Position numbers and translations under genes: made by a program
Part shown: positions 1-9,100 of the stretch, piece by piece
Position numbering within the stretch: position 1 is the stretch's first letter
How the letters are laid out: every line of letters begins with the position of its first letter
Notes under the pieces: generated by a model
Seen by the model: only the letters and a program-made list of their open reading frames with translations
Told to the model about the DNA's origin: nothing
The model's database searches: none
Assembly: GCA_937864115.1 (NCBI GenBank)
Contig: CALMII010000037.1
Coordinates: forward strand, 62,001 to 126,000
DNA: 64,000 nt
Direction: 5' to 3'
DNA from: an uncultured Steroidobacter sp.
GTDB lineage: Bacteria > Pseudomonadota > Gammaproteobacteria > Steroidobacterales > Steroidobacteraceae

Positions 1-1
1 C

Positions 2-286
2 GCGCAGATACACCCATTGCTGGAGCCGCTGGGCATCGAAAACGGCGGCACTAATGCCGCGTCGGGCGGCTCCGATCTCAGACCGCTTCGCGAAGCCGGC
101 GTGCCGGTACTGGATCTGTCGCTGGACGCCACGACCTACTTCGACATTCACCACACCACGAACGACACGCTCGCGAAGATCGATGCGAAGACGCTGGATC
201 AGTCGGTTGCCGCCTTCGCGGTCGCGGCGTGGCTGGCTGCAACAAAACAGGGAGACTTCGGGCGCTTGCCCATCAAGACGGAGTGA
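2..286 (+). CDS. M28-family metallopeptidase, C-terminal end (5' truncated by window)
   Basis: The frame is open from the first bases and stops at 284-286, so the gene begins outside the window and only about 94 C-terminal residues are seen. The segment GGSDLRPL and then YFDIHHTTNDTLAKID match the end of the M28 (carboxypeptidase Q/aminopeptidase-like) zinc peptidase fold, where the late His-His supplies a zinc ligand. Members usually act outside the cytoplasm on peptides or dipeptides; the signal peptide would be upstream. It converges on dusA with only 6 nt between the two stop codons. The family assignment is fairly safe; the substrate cannot be told. Confidence 0.75.
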   Translation, partial: AQIHPLLEPLGIENGGTNAASGGSDLRPLREAGVPVLDLSLDATTYFDIHHTTNDTLAKIDAKTLDQSVAAFAVAAWLAATKQGDFGRLPIKTE

Positions 287-292
287 GGCGGA

Positions 293-1321
293 TCAGGCGA
301 CGATCCGCAGCGCCTCCATCAGCACGTCGGCATTGGCTGCCGGCTGCGCCGACTGTTCGGAGAGAAAGCGCCGCCACGCGCGCACGTTCGGCAGTCCCGC
401 GTACAACCCCTGGATGTGGCGCACCATCGTGCGCAGCCGATGTCCTTCGGCAATGCGAGCGCGACAGTATTGCGCGTACTGCTCGACAACGGCCTCGCGC
501 GACGGCAGCGGCCACGACGGGTCGATCAGTGCATGATGCAGCTGCGCCAGGATGTACGGATTGTGATAGGCCTCGCGCCCCATCATCGCGCCATCGAAAT
601 TCCGCAGATGCACGCGCACCTCCTCCACGGTGCGTATGCCGCCGTTCACGACGAAAGTCAGCGCAGGAAAATCCGCACGCAATCGCGCAGCAATGTCGTA
701 GCGCAGCGGCGGAATCTCGCGATTCTCCTTGGGACTCAATCCATTCAGCACCGCGCGCCGGGCGTGCACGATGAACACGTCGCATCGTGCAGCAGCGACA
801 GTCCGCACGAAGTCGCAAAGGAATTCGTACTCGTCCATCCCGGGCGATGGCGAAGGATCGATGCCGATGCGGCATTTCACCGTCACCGGCACATCGACCG
901 CAGCACGCATCGCTGCGACGCCATCGGCAACGAGTGACGCCTCTCCCATCAGGCAGGCGCCGAAGCGCCCGCTCTTCACGCGGTCGCTGGGACAGCCGCA
1001 ATTCAGATTGATCTCGTCGTAGCCGGCGTCCGCCCCGACCTTCGCCGCGACCGCCAGTTCGCGCGGATCACTGCCTCCCAGCTGCAGCGCCACCGGATGC
1101 TCTGCTGCATCGAAGGCCAGCAACCGTTCTGCATTGCCACGAACGATCGCAGCCGAGGTGATCATCTCGGTATAGAGAAGCGCAGACGGACTCAGCAGCC
1201 GCAGCAGGTAACGGCAGTGACGATCTGTGTAGTCCATCATCGGCGCGACGCTGATGCGCCGATCCAGCGAAAGACTAGGTTTTTCGCAGAAATCACCTGT
1301 TTTTATAGCATTTTCCGTCAT
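293..1321 (-). CDS. dusA: tRNA-dihydrouridine(20/20a) synthase DusA
   Basis: A 342-residue flavoprotein that reduces uridine 20/20a in the tRNA D-loop. It begins RRISVAPMMDYTDRHCRYLL, the hallmark of DusA, then has LQLGGSDP, EINLNCGCPSDRVKSGRFGACLM with the catalytic Cys in NCGCPSD, TVKCRIGID and a late VNGGIRT FMN-phosphate loop. Length is normal for DusA. I chose the ATG at 1319-1321 because the longer in-frame extension has no family similarity and runs into the integrase. The start codon lies 104 nt from a divergent tyrosine integrase. The 5' end of dusA is a known integration target for a dedicated family of island and prophage integrases, so this junction marks an island boundary. Confidence 0.95.
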   Translation of the reverse strand: MTENAIKTGDFCEKPSLSLDRRISVAPMMDYTDRHCRYLLRLLSPSALLYTEMITSAAIVRGNAERLLAFDAAEHPVALQLGGSDPRELAVAAKVGADAGYDEINLNCGCPSDRVKSGRFGACLMGEASLVADGVAAMRAAVDVPVTVKCRIGIDPSPSPGMDEYEFLCDFVRTVAAARCDVFIVHARRAVLNGLSPKENREIPPLRYDIAARLRADFPALTFVVNGGIRTVEEVRVHLRNFDGAMMGREAYHNPYILAQLHHALIDPSWPLPSREAVVEQYAQYCRARIAEGHRLRTMVRHIQGLYAGLPNVRAWRRFLSEQSAQPAANADVLMEALRIVA

Positions 1322-1369
1322 TGGCTTTTGTGCGGGATTCCTGCGGGTTTGGCGTGATTCGTGGGTTGC

Positions 1370-1409
1370 GGAGGGTACAAAGAGGTGACAAGAATAGCTT
1401 GTACCCTCC
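1370..1409. promoter_or_regulatory. 11-bp perfect inverted repeat between dusA and integrase
   Basis: GGAGGGTACAA (1370-1380) and TTGTACCCTCC (1399-1409) are perfect inverted repeats separated by 18 nt. They end 16 nt before the integrase ATG and lie about 50 nt upstream of the divergent dusA start. They could be an integrase arm or operator site, or a leader hairpin in the integrase mRNA; the sequence alone does not decide. Confidence 0.6.
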
Positions 1410-1425
1410 AAGTGCAGGACATTGT

Positions 1426-2649
1426 ATGGCCACCATCCGGCCACGCCGCAAATCTGACGGGACGTTGCGTTACACGGCCCAGATTCGCTTGCGCAAAGGC
1501 AAGCTCGTGGTTCACAGCGAAGCAAAAACCTTCATGCATCGAGCCGCCGCAGAGAAATGGGCCAAGGCTCGAGAAGTCGCGCTGGAGAGCCCTGGCGAAC
1601 TGGCTCGCAGCCAATTTGGCGAGGCTACGCTGAAGAGTCTCATCCGCTGGTATATCGATGATTTCAGGGAACTGTCGAAATGGCAGCGGACCAAGCAGTC
1701 GCAACTAGAGTTCCTGGAAAAGCATTCGCTCGGCGCCAAAAACGCACTGGCACTGACGGCCGCGACCCTCGTCGATCACATCCGGCTGAGGCGCATGCGT
1801 GGCGCCGGCCCCGCTACTGCCAGCAACGACCTGACCTGGATTGGGGTCGTCCTGCGTGCTGCGCGGAGCATCAAGCAACTCCCTGTCCGACCGGAAGTCG
1901 TAGATGAAGCACGTGACGCCTGTCGTGAGTTGCGCCTGATCGGCAAGAGCCGTCGTCGGGACAGGCGTCCTACGCCGGATGAGCTGGCGAAACTGGATGC
2001 CTACTTCAGCAGGCGCGACCGTCGCAGCGATATACCGATGCGCGACATCCTGTGGTTCGCCATCCATTCCGCTCGCCGCCAAGCCGAGATCTGTCGTCTC
2101 GAAGTCGAAGACAACGACGAGAAAACACGGACCGGCCTCGTTCGCAACGCCAAACATCCGACGTCCAAGGAAGGCAACGACCGTCGATTCAAATATACGC
2201 CGGAAGCTTGGGAAATCGTTGCGCGTCAGGCTAAGGAGAATGCTCTGATCTTTCCTTATGACTCAAGAAGCGTCGGTGCTGCGTTCACGCGCGCTTGCAA
2301 GGTACTCGGGATCAAGGATCTACGCTTTCATGATCTTCGCCACGAGGGCACCAGTCGCCTGTTCGAGCGCGGGTACCAGATTCATGAGGTGGCCCAATTC
2401 ACGCTCCATGATTCCTGGAACGAGCTCAAGCGCTATACCAACCTACGTCCCGAACAGACCCGAGATCTCCCGCTTGCAAACGCTGAAGCAAACGGAAGTG
2501 CCCACGAGCTTTGTAACGCCGCCAACAGCCCGGAATTTAGCTCGCCCGCTCCCTCTGCCGGTCGATCAGCTCCGCCAAATCGGCCGCGCTCACGAGCCAA
2601 GGTGACTTCTGGCCGCCGAGTCGGAAAACACGGCACGGAAGCAGCTTAG
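1426..2649 (+). CDS. Tyrosine-type site-specific integrase (DusA-island type)
   Basis: A 407-residue phage-type integrase. The catalytic domain shows the full set: Arg in HSARRQAEICRLEVED (about residue 217), HDLRH (H302, R305), His at about 328 in FTLHD, and the nucleophile Tyr337 in KRYTNL. The N-terminal 70 residues (ATIRPRRKSDGTLRYTAQIR) resemble the arm-binding domain of such integrases. I start at ATG 1426; the frame is open further upstream but that part overlaps dusA and looks non-coding. Position and divergence from dusA fit the published group of integrases that insert mobile elements in the dusA 5' end. The last 60 residues are low-complexity and overlap a convergent prtN-like gene by 113 bp. 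Confidence 0.9.
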   Translation: MATIRPRRKSDGTLRYTAQIRLRKGKLVVHSEAKTFMHRAAAEKWAKAREVALESPGELARSQFGEATLKSLIRWYIDDFRELSKWQRTKQSQLEFLEKHSLGAKNALALTAATLVDHIRLRRMRGAGPATASNDLTWIGVVLRAARSIKQLPVRPEVVDEARDACRELRLIGKSRRRDRRPTPDELAKLDAYFSRRDRRSDIPMRDILWFAIHSARRQAEICRLEVEDNDEKTRTGLVRNAKHPTSKEGNDRRFKYTPEAWEIVARQAKENALIFPYDSRSVGAAFTRACKVLGIKDLRFHDLRHEGTSRLFERGYQIHEVAQFTLHDSWNELKRYTNLRPEQTRDLPLANAEANGSAHELCNAANSPEFSSPAPSAGRSAPPNRPRSRAKVTSGRRVGKHGTEAA

Positions 2650-2767
2650 CCGGAGCTCGCCGACGGGCCTCGTCATAGCTAAGCCCAAAATACTTCGGCG
2701 CAACGCGCTCCAGCCGAACATTCGCTTCACCGAACTCCGCCAACAGACCGAAATAGGTGCTGTTCAC
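2537..2767 (-). CDS. PrtN-family (pyocin activator) small regulator
   Basis: A 76-residue protein starting with GTG (VNSTYFGLLAEFGEANVRLE), with AAGGAC just upstream as ribosome-binding site. The run PKYFGLSYDEARRRA, LPCRVFRLGGQKSPWLV and DLAELIDRQRER matches the pyocin activator PrtN family in order and in total length. In Pseudomonas, PrtN switches on pyocin genes after DNA damage; in genomic islands this family often sits beside the integrase, where it may act as a small DNA-binding regulator. Here it overlaps the 3' end of the integrase head-to-head. Whether it controls the downstream contractile injection genes is unknown. Confidence 0.85.
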   Translation of the reverse strand: MNSTYFGLLAEFGEANVRLERVAPKYFGLSYDEARRRAPAKLLPCRVFRLGGQKSPWLVSAADLAELIDRQRERAS

Positions 2768-3133
2768 GTCCTTGGATCTCCCGAAACTACGTCAGCCATC
2801 CGTCGTGTCCAGGGGCGCAAGCTCCTGACACCTGATCATTGGGCACATCATCGCCACACCCCAAGCCCGACAACAAGCGCGAGTTCACATGCGTCTTTTG
2901 CCAATACTTGGAAATTTGCTCGTACAACGTCCAGCTCGTACAACGTCCAAAGGAGAATGCTTCTGACGCGTGCGGACGAGGGCGAATCGTTGTGCTGCGA
3001 TCCGAGCAGGAGCCGCACTCTTAAGGAATCGCAGCGCCCTTCAATTGGGCCTTGACCGTTCAATTGGGCCGATACCCCCAACGGTACCCCAAAGTCTCAG
3101 CACCGCGCGTGTTCCTAGTTCCCGACGTATAGA
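2768..3133. other. Gene-free stretch with short direct repeats
   Basis: No convincing reading frame is seen. It carries a perfect tandem 16-bp duplication (GCTCGTACAACGTCCA at 2918-2933 and 2934-2949) and two copies of TTCAATTGGGCC (3040-3051 and 3059-3070). The repeats and lack of genes fit an island junction where successive insertions have left scars, but no specific element is recognised. Confidence 0.5.
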
Positions 3134-3160
3134 TCGCAGGTTCAAATCCTACCCCGACCA
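3134..3160 (+). other. tRNA 3'-end-like fragment (possible attachment-site scar)
   Basis: TCGCAGGTTCAAATCC followed by TACCCCGACCA reads as a T-arm (loop TTCAAAT) plus the 3' half of an acceptor stem. No matching GGTCGGG 5' acceptor arm lies about 75 nt upstream, and one T-stem pair is mismatched (C with A), so it is not a complete tRNA. It overlaps the 3' end of the serine recombinase remnant. A tRNA 3' fragment beside a recombinase is typical of an integration scar. Confidence 0.45.
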
Positions 3161-3745
3161 TCTGACCCGGCACCCTTCAACAGGATTGCGGGGTTCATTC
3201 CGTATTCCGCCCACAAGCCTCCATCCGCCGCAGGTTGGAGCCGGATTTCGCCAAGCATGTCTCGGAGGATCGTCCGGGCTTTCGCCGCAGCCTCGGGCGT
3301 GCCATCCAGTCCGTCCGTGATCTGCTGGCGGTAGAGTTCCGCCGCTTTCGGCAACATGCTCATCACTTTCGCCGAATCCTTTGTTTCGGAACTCAAGTCC
3401 ATCAGTTCCCGGCGCTTGGCCTCGGCCTTGTCGATGGCGGCACGCAGCTCGTCCGGTTCCATATCTGGGTCGCCCTGGCGAAGCCGCTCGCGCAGTCGAG
3501 CCAAGCGGGCGTCTAGCTGTGAAGCACCAGCGGCGCCTCAGCCGATCGACATTCCTGTGCCTTCATTCGCTCTGTGTAATAGCGTTCCATCTCTCGGGTC
3601 ATAGCCTTCACCCTTTCAGGCGACAGCAAATCGCTGTTCACCCGACCGAGTATCGCGGCCTGAATTGCATCTCGACGGATGCGGACACCGTTCGAGCAAG
3701 CGCCAGTGCCTCCGTTGATGTACGACGAGCATGCGTAACCGCAAT
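3142..3745 (-). pseudogene. Serine recombinase (large resolvase), C-terminal remnant with frameshift
   Basis: Two reading frames join into the C-terminal part of a large serine recombinase. In one frame (about 3530-3745) is a zinc-ribbon segment, YACSSYINGG, then CSNGVRIRRDAIQAAI and LLSPERVKAM. In the next frame (3142-about 3525) is the coiled-coil tail, LDARLARLRERLRQGDPD to DGGLWAEYGMNPA. The frame change is near 3525. The catalytic resolvase domain and most of the recombinase domain are missing: upstream of about 3745 the sequence changes abruptly into an AbiEii toxin. It is therefore a dead fragment. Its stop codon lies next to the tRNA-like fragment. Confidence 0.75.
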
Positions 3746-4200
3746 GTCGCGTAGTTCAGTTCGATCTGAATCGTAGGTCGCAGCGGAGATTCCTCTTCCT
3801 CGGGCGATCCATACTGGAGTTGATAGACCGTATAGTGGTTGTCGTCACGGGATCGCAGTTGCGCGCTGTCGGCAGGATCGACTGGGAAGCCCGCTGCTTG
3901 CAGTTGCGCAGTGATCTTGTCACGCAACTCTGCGAGCTGTTTGCGACGCTGACTCTTGCTGATCGACGCGGTGTCGACGGGCACGATCTTGAAATCGACG
4001 TCCTCCGACATGCGGCGAATCAGTTTGTGCGCGCGAGCCAGGCAAGTGCCGCCCGAAAAGATGAGCTGAAACGGAGCTGCGTCCGTTGCAACCATCGCGC
4101 TCATCGCACGAAGGATGTGCCAGTCCTTTTCGATGAGTACGGGACGCGCGAAACCGAAGTGTTCTTGGGCTGCACGAACTTCGGCTGGATCATAGGTCAC
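3746..4200 (-). pseudogene. AbiEii/AbiGii-type nucleotidyltransferase toxin, 3' truncated
   Basis: The first ~150 residues are a clear AbiEii-family toxin: IEKDWHILRAM, then the nucleotidyltransferase motif LIFSGGTCLARAHKLIRRMSEDVDF, and later PTIQIELNYATLR. These toxins inactivate translation by adding nucleotides to tRNA in type IV toxin-antitoxin (AbiE) systems that abort phage infection. After LNYATLR the homology stops and serine-recombinase sequence begins, so the C-terminal half is lost. The open frame runs on to 3616 through foreign sequence. It starts at a GTG overlapping the antitoxin stop (GTGA), showing the original translational coupling. Confidence 0.75.
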
Positions 4201-4630
4201 GTTCGTCGCTCGACGACGAGGGTGTTGTCACCATAGCCGAGTCGGCGCGCGAAGCGGCCTTTGACGCGGACGACCGCATTGGCTGGCACTTGAGTCGACC
4301 GGCCTTCGTTGTATGCCCGCTCTGCTTCGGTGGTCCGGTGGTCTCCCAATCGACCCCGAGCTTGGTCAGCGCATCTCGTGAGGCGCCAACGAATCCATCG
4401 CGCGCAGTCAGGATGGGGCGACCCGACAGCCTGGACCGTTCGGCACACGCATACACACCGTAGCCCAACCGGATCAGTCGACCGTCGCGCACCAGTTCCC
4501 GCAAGGCTCGAATGACCTGGTCCTCGCCCCCAAGGCGAGCGAATTCGCGGGTCAGAAAGACATCGTCGCCCCTGCGGGCGATCAGTGCTTCAACCCTGTC
4601 TCGCAATGTCTTTTGGCTTCGACGGCGCAT
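4197..4630 (-). pseudogene. AbiEi/DUF6088-like antitoxin, frameshifted
   Basis: The N-terminal frame from ATG 4630 gives a winged-helix domain (SQKTLRDRVEALIARRGDDV, REFARLGGEDQVIRALRELV, LIRLGYGVYA) typical of antitoxins paired with AbiEii toxins. At about 4335 the family-like continuation EAERAYNEGRSTQVP and VRVKGRFARRLGYGDNTLVV moves to another frame, which ends at 4197. The break coincides with an 8-bp near-tandem duplication (GGTGGTCC/GGTGGTCT at 4329-4344 on the + strand); removing 8 bp would restore one frame. The antitoxin is thus probably broken, which is tolerable because its toxin is truncated as well. Confidence 0.7.
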
Positions 4631-4710
4631 GGGATGGTGCTTGCAAAAACCCGACAAAGTGCAAGCCGATATTTCCATCCATCTAATTGATTATAAAGTT
4701 AATTTTTTGG

Positions 4711-5004
4711 CTATTTCGAGAATAGCCGAAGCAGGAAGTGGCAGGCCGGGACGAGCATCAAGCAACCCAGCGATATGCACATCATCACCCAGAATGGGAT
4801 GGGCGGCGGCGCGCTGGAGCCATTGGAGATGAAAGCGCGTAGCACACTGAGCATCGCGATTCCAATCAGGACAAATCGAACGAACGGCTCGATAAAGGCA
4901 AGAACAACCAGGATGGGGACGCGGATGACGCCCCAAATGATCATCAAGGTGCCAAAACAAGTTTGCGACAACGTTTCCTTCGCCTGTCGTCGAGAAGCGA
5001 TCAT
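4711..5004 (-). CDS. Small inner-membrane protein, unrecognised
   Basis: A 97-residue frame of strongly hydrophobic character: GTLMIIWGVIRVPILVVLAF and then FVRFVLIGIAMLSVLRAF make two membrane segments, and PPIPFWVMMCISLGCLMLVP makes a third. Composition and the basic-then-hydrophobic pattern look real for an inner-membrane protein, and no competing frame explains the bias. An alternative upstream ATG at 5019 in another frame (MKTANDRFS) could be the original start if there is a frameshift. No function can be given. It sits alone between the AbiE remnant and the gene-free region before the regulator. Confidence 0.5.
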   Translation of the reverse strand: MIASRRQAKETLSQTCFGTLMIIWGVIRVPILVVLAFIEPFVRFVLIGIAMLSVLRAFISNGSSAPPPIPFWVMMCISLGCLMLVPACHFLLRLFSK

Positions 5005-5474
5005 TCGCAGTCTTCATGACAGCCGCCCTCTTGGAATCCGTGAACCGAAGTTCTCGCGCGGTGCGCCGGAAACAGTGGGCCGAAGGGGGCGCAAAAGTCA
5101 ATCCGCGGGAACAGCCGGTGCCATTGCAGTAGCAATTCTCGATGGCGCGAACGCGCTAGCTCTTCTTGTTCGTTACGCCCGGATAGAACAGCCCCCGCCT
5201 CCCTACTAGCCCGTTGGGCGCCGGCACGACTGTGACTTTCTTGCAGAACCCAAGCCCAGATCCCCGCCGTGTCGAGACTCAGACATTTGTTATCGGCTCG
5301 TGACACGAAGCAGAGACCTACCCACAAGGTGGAGTCACTGGAACTTCAGCTTGAGATCGAGAATAGTAAGTTCTATCCTTTACCATACGGCAGTGCCGAT
5401 GATCAGATCGAGTCAATCGCGCTTCTGGGTTGCGCTTTCGGGTTTAGAACAAGGAACGAACGGAATCGGGTGCG
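5005..5474. other. Gene-free region before the LuxR-type regulator
   Basis: About 470 bp without a supported gene. It separates the decayed island edge from the injection-system locus and should contain the promoter of the regulator that starts at 5475. No clear terminator, repeat or -35/-10 pair is recognised. Confidence 0.4.
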
Positions 5475-6107
5475 ATGAACGTCGTCCTCCTTACACCCGT
5501 TCGTTTGCTGGGCGAGAGCCTTGCCTCCAGCTTGATGGGTCAACCGGGTATTCTCAGCGTCGAGATTGCGACCAGCGTGCACGTCGTGCACGAACTACTC
5601 CGCGCGCGTCCATGTCATGTCGTGCTGGTGGACATTTCGCAGATTGCCGACGACCGCTCCATTCGCGAGCTTGCAGCGGAATGGCCCAGCATGTCTCTGC
5701 TGGCATTCGGACTTGAGGAGCAGAGCGAAGCCATCGTCCGTTGCGGGCGAAGTGGCTTCACCAGTTACGTACCTCGCGACGCGGGTCTTGAAGTGCTGCG
5801 GCGTGCGGTGCTCGACTGCGGCAACGGGCGCCTGCATTGTCCCGCGGAGATCTCGGCCGAACTTATGCGCGCTCTGTTCTTCGGCAGCGCGCTCCCCGAC
5901 TTCGAATCCGCTGACGAGCTCACCAATCGTCAGGAGCAGGTGGTCGCACTCATTCGTCGCGGGTTCTCCAATAAGGAGATCGCGCGCGAGCTCGACCTCA
6001 GCGTGGCCACGGTGAAGCACCACGTGCACAACATCCTTGAGAAGCTCAACCTGCCGCGACGCATGGATGTCGTCTGCCGCACGCGGCCCGTCGCCCTCAA
6101 GGCTTGA
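5475..6107 (+). CDS. NarL/LuxR-type response regulator with degenerate receiver domain
   Basis: A 210-residue protein with a receiver-like N-terminal half (residues 1-120) and a C-terminal LuxR helix-turn-helix (ELTNRQEQVVALI, FSNKEIARELDLS, ATVKHHVHNILEKL). In the receiver the usual acidic pair after the first beta-strand is missing (VVLLTPVRLLGESL), although a possible phospho-acceptor Asp is kept in VVLVDIS. It may therefore work without phosphorylation. The gene converges on the DUF4157 gene and their ends overlap by 11 bp. Sitting at the far end of the eCIS gene block and oriented towards it, it is the best local candidate for controlling that block; this is inference. Confidence 0.8.
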   Translation: MNVVLLTPVRLLGESLASSLMGQPGILSVEIATSVHVVHELLRARPCHVVLVDISQIADDRSIRELAAEWPSMSLLAFGLEEQSEAIVRCGRSGFTSYVPRDAGLEVLRRAVLDCGNGRLHCPAEISAELMRALFFGSALPDFESADELTNRQEQVVALIRRGFSNKEIARELDLSVATVKHHVHNILEKLNLPRRMDVVCRTRPVALKA

Positions 6108-9100
6108 CCAGTTTCGTTTCCGAGACCTTGGGCAGCACGTTGTCGACGCTGTCCACCAAGGGAGTCGCACCCTTCAGATCCTTCTTGCCGTTGGACCCCA
6201 GCTCGATCGCTTTCCATTCCACGCGGTTGGCGACCTTCATCTCCGGATAGGTGCCGTCGTCCCACTGCATCATCTCGCCGGCGGGCTGGGAATAGATCAC
6301 GTTCACCTCGAACCGGAACACGCGCTTCTCGCCGAGAATCGCGTTCTTGAGCGCGGACTCGATCCGGGACTCCATCTGCGTGTTCGCCTTGCCGATGAGC
6401 GGCGTCAGGTTCTTGGCGAAGCCGCCGCCGTGCAGATGGTGATTCAAGAGATGGCCGCGCACGTAGATGGGCGTGTTCCCGCCCTTCCAGACGCGGCGCC
6501 GCACTTGCTTCCACAGTGCTGATTCGTCGCTCGGCGTACTGCCGGCGTTGCCGCCGGGGTTGAGGCTCAGCACCTTCGCCACCATGGTCCGGCCGTCGCC
6601 TGACTTCTGCGCCGGCCAGTCGATTTCGCTCTTCAGCGGAGCGGCCTTGCCCTTGAGCCGGCCGAGCAACACCACGATCTTGTCGAACGCCTGCTGGATC
6701 TGCAGGCCGCGCTCCGCGCCGAAGTCGCCCTTCTTGCCCTTGGTCTTCTGGATGAACGACACCTGGTCGCGGATCTGCTGGATCACGGCCTTCTCTGCGT
6801 CATCCGGTTTCTCGTTGCGGACGTAGTCGGAGAGATAGTCGGCGAGCGGCCGCGGCGTGCTCTCGATGATGAGCTCCGCGGTTTCCTCGTCGCCCTTGAA
6901 GTAGACGTCGTGCTCCTCGCCCTCCGCCATAGTGACCTTGTCGCGCGCATTCCACCAGTTGAGCATCTTGCCGACCGCCGTTTTCACGCCGCTGATCAGC
7001 GCTTCGAGTCCCGCCTTGATCTTGTCGATGAGCCAGAGGATGGCCTCGTCCACCTTGGCGCGCAGCTGTTCGACCAGGCTGCGCAGCTTGGTGCCGAGAT
7101 CGCCGAGGCCGACCTGGTCGGCGAGGAAGCCGATCACCACGGGCATGCCACGATGCAGGATCTTCTCGAACTTCTCGCCCACCGCGTCCACTTGTCCGGA
7201 GGCGATCTGCAGCACGCTGCCCAAGGTCTCGTTGATCATGTCGAGAATGCGCCGCGCCCACTTCACGGCCGTCACTAGCGCCTTGTAGATGCGGCGAACG
7301 ATGTCGACGACCTCCGACAGGCCCGCTGATGCCGCCGCCGCGGCCGCCATGATGGCCAGCTCGGTCGCCACCTTGCCCGCGATCCACTCGACCACGCCGG
7401 TGAGCACGGTCTTGCCGAACTCCTTGGCCTTTTCGATGATGCCCTTGGTGTTCTCCTCCGGCGTCTTCGACGTGTCGATGGCCTTGTTGATCCAGTCCCA
7501 GGCCTTGGATATGGCGCCGAAGAAGCTGCGCACCGCGGCCACCTTGGTGGGATTGAAACGCTTGGCGAGCAGCTCCCAGATGTGACTGACGGATAGGCCG
7601 AGCACGTCGAGCACGAATCCGAACACGGCCTTGGGATCGGTCCAGCTCGACGGCGGAGCGACGCCTTTGTCTTTGAGCGGACCCAGCAGCCACTCCTGCA
7701 GGCCGAACTCGAGATGCTCGCCGATGTTGTTCCACAGTCGTTTGAAGCCGACGCCGAGCGATCGCACGGTGTTCTTGAGGAAGGCGATGGGCGCCTTGCT
7801 GATGGTGTCCCAGGCGGCCAGCGCCTTGTTGGCGACGATGCGCAACAGGTCCGGCGGCAGATTGAACACGCGCAGGACGAGATAGAACGTGGCCTTGATC
7901 GCACCCTTCAGATCGCGATTGACGAACACCAGGTGAATGATCTGGTAGACGTCGGCCTTGGTCTGCTGCCACGCCTCGTCGTTCTTGGCGAGCTCCTGGA
8001 AGATCTCGATCTGCCGCAGAATGATCGGCCCGACGAAGTCCACGATCGGATCGCGGATGCAGGCGGGAATGGCGTTCCAGACACCGGCCGCCAGCATCAT
8101 CGGCAGCGACCAGATGTCGATCAGCACGTCGCCCAGGCGCTGCAGCAGTGTCAGCACCTTCTTCATGAAGCCTTGCAGCTTCAGCACGGCGTTGCTGACC
8201 CAGGTGGACAGGCTATTGAGCTTGTCCGTCGCCCAGGCCGCCAAAGCTTGAGCCTGGTCGGCGATCCACTGCACGGCGTTCACGGCGAAGCGCAGCACCG
8301 ATGCGGCGAGCGTACCGACGGAACGTGTCAGACCGGCCGCCAGCGCGCCCAATGAGCCGCTGATGGAATTGGCGAACTTGGTCAGCGAGGCGCCGAGCTT
8401 ATTGGTGCTCGCAAGCAATCCCGGAATGAGCGTCTTCTCGACGTAGACACGCGCCGTGACGATGATGTTGCCCTTGCCCCAGTTCGCATGGACCCAGCGC
8501 AGGGCCTGCACGGCGCCGTACACCGCGCCACCGATCAGCAGAATGGGACCGGCTGGCGACATGGCTAGCGCCACCGCGCCCACGCTGGTGCCGATGGCGA
8601 TGAGTTCATTCTTGTACGGCTCGATCTTCGCCTTGACCCACGCCCACGCGGCTTCGACCTTGCGCTGGACCCACTGCAGCAGTCCGTCCTCGCCTTCGGG
8701 GCCTTCGCCGATGCCGAGCTTGTTCTTGAACCAGACCCAGGCTTTCTCGGCCATCGCGCGGAAGGTCGCGGTCTTGCCCCAGATCCACTTGGCGATGGTC
8801 TTGACGCCATCCCACAGCCACATGAGTTGGCGCCACTGCTCCGCCGCGTAGTCCTTGATCGCTTCCCACAGCGGCGCGCCGATCTTGTCCCACACGGCGC
8901 TCATGAAGTCCTGGATCTTCTTGACCACCGGCTGCAGGAACTCGACGACAGGCTGAATGAGCGCAGCCGCTGTCTTCTCGATCTTCTCGGCGGCATCGCG
9001 CAGCGGCGTGCAGTCGTTGCGTGCGATCTGAGCGGACGCGGTTTGCACGGCTGTCACCATGGGCGCGAAACGCGCCGACAGTTTCGCGCCGAAGCCTTCG

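Noticed and set aside
293..1525. Longer dusA frame (410 residues) starting at 1525
   Set aside because: The extra 68 residues overlap the integrase gene and lack any DusA similarity; the ATG at 1321 gives the normal length.
3097..3172. Complete tRNA gene
   Set aside because: Only the T-arm and acceptor 3' strand are present; no 5' acceptor, D-arm or anticodon arm can be folded.
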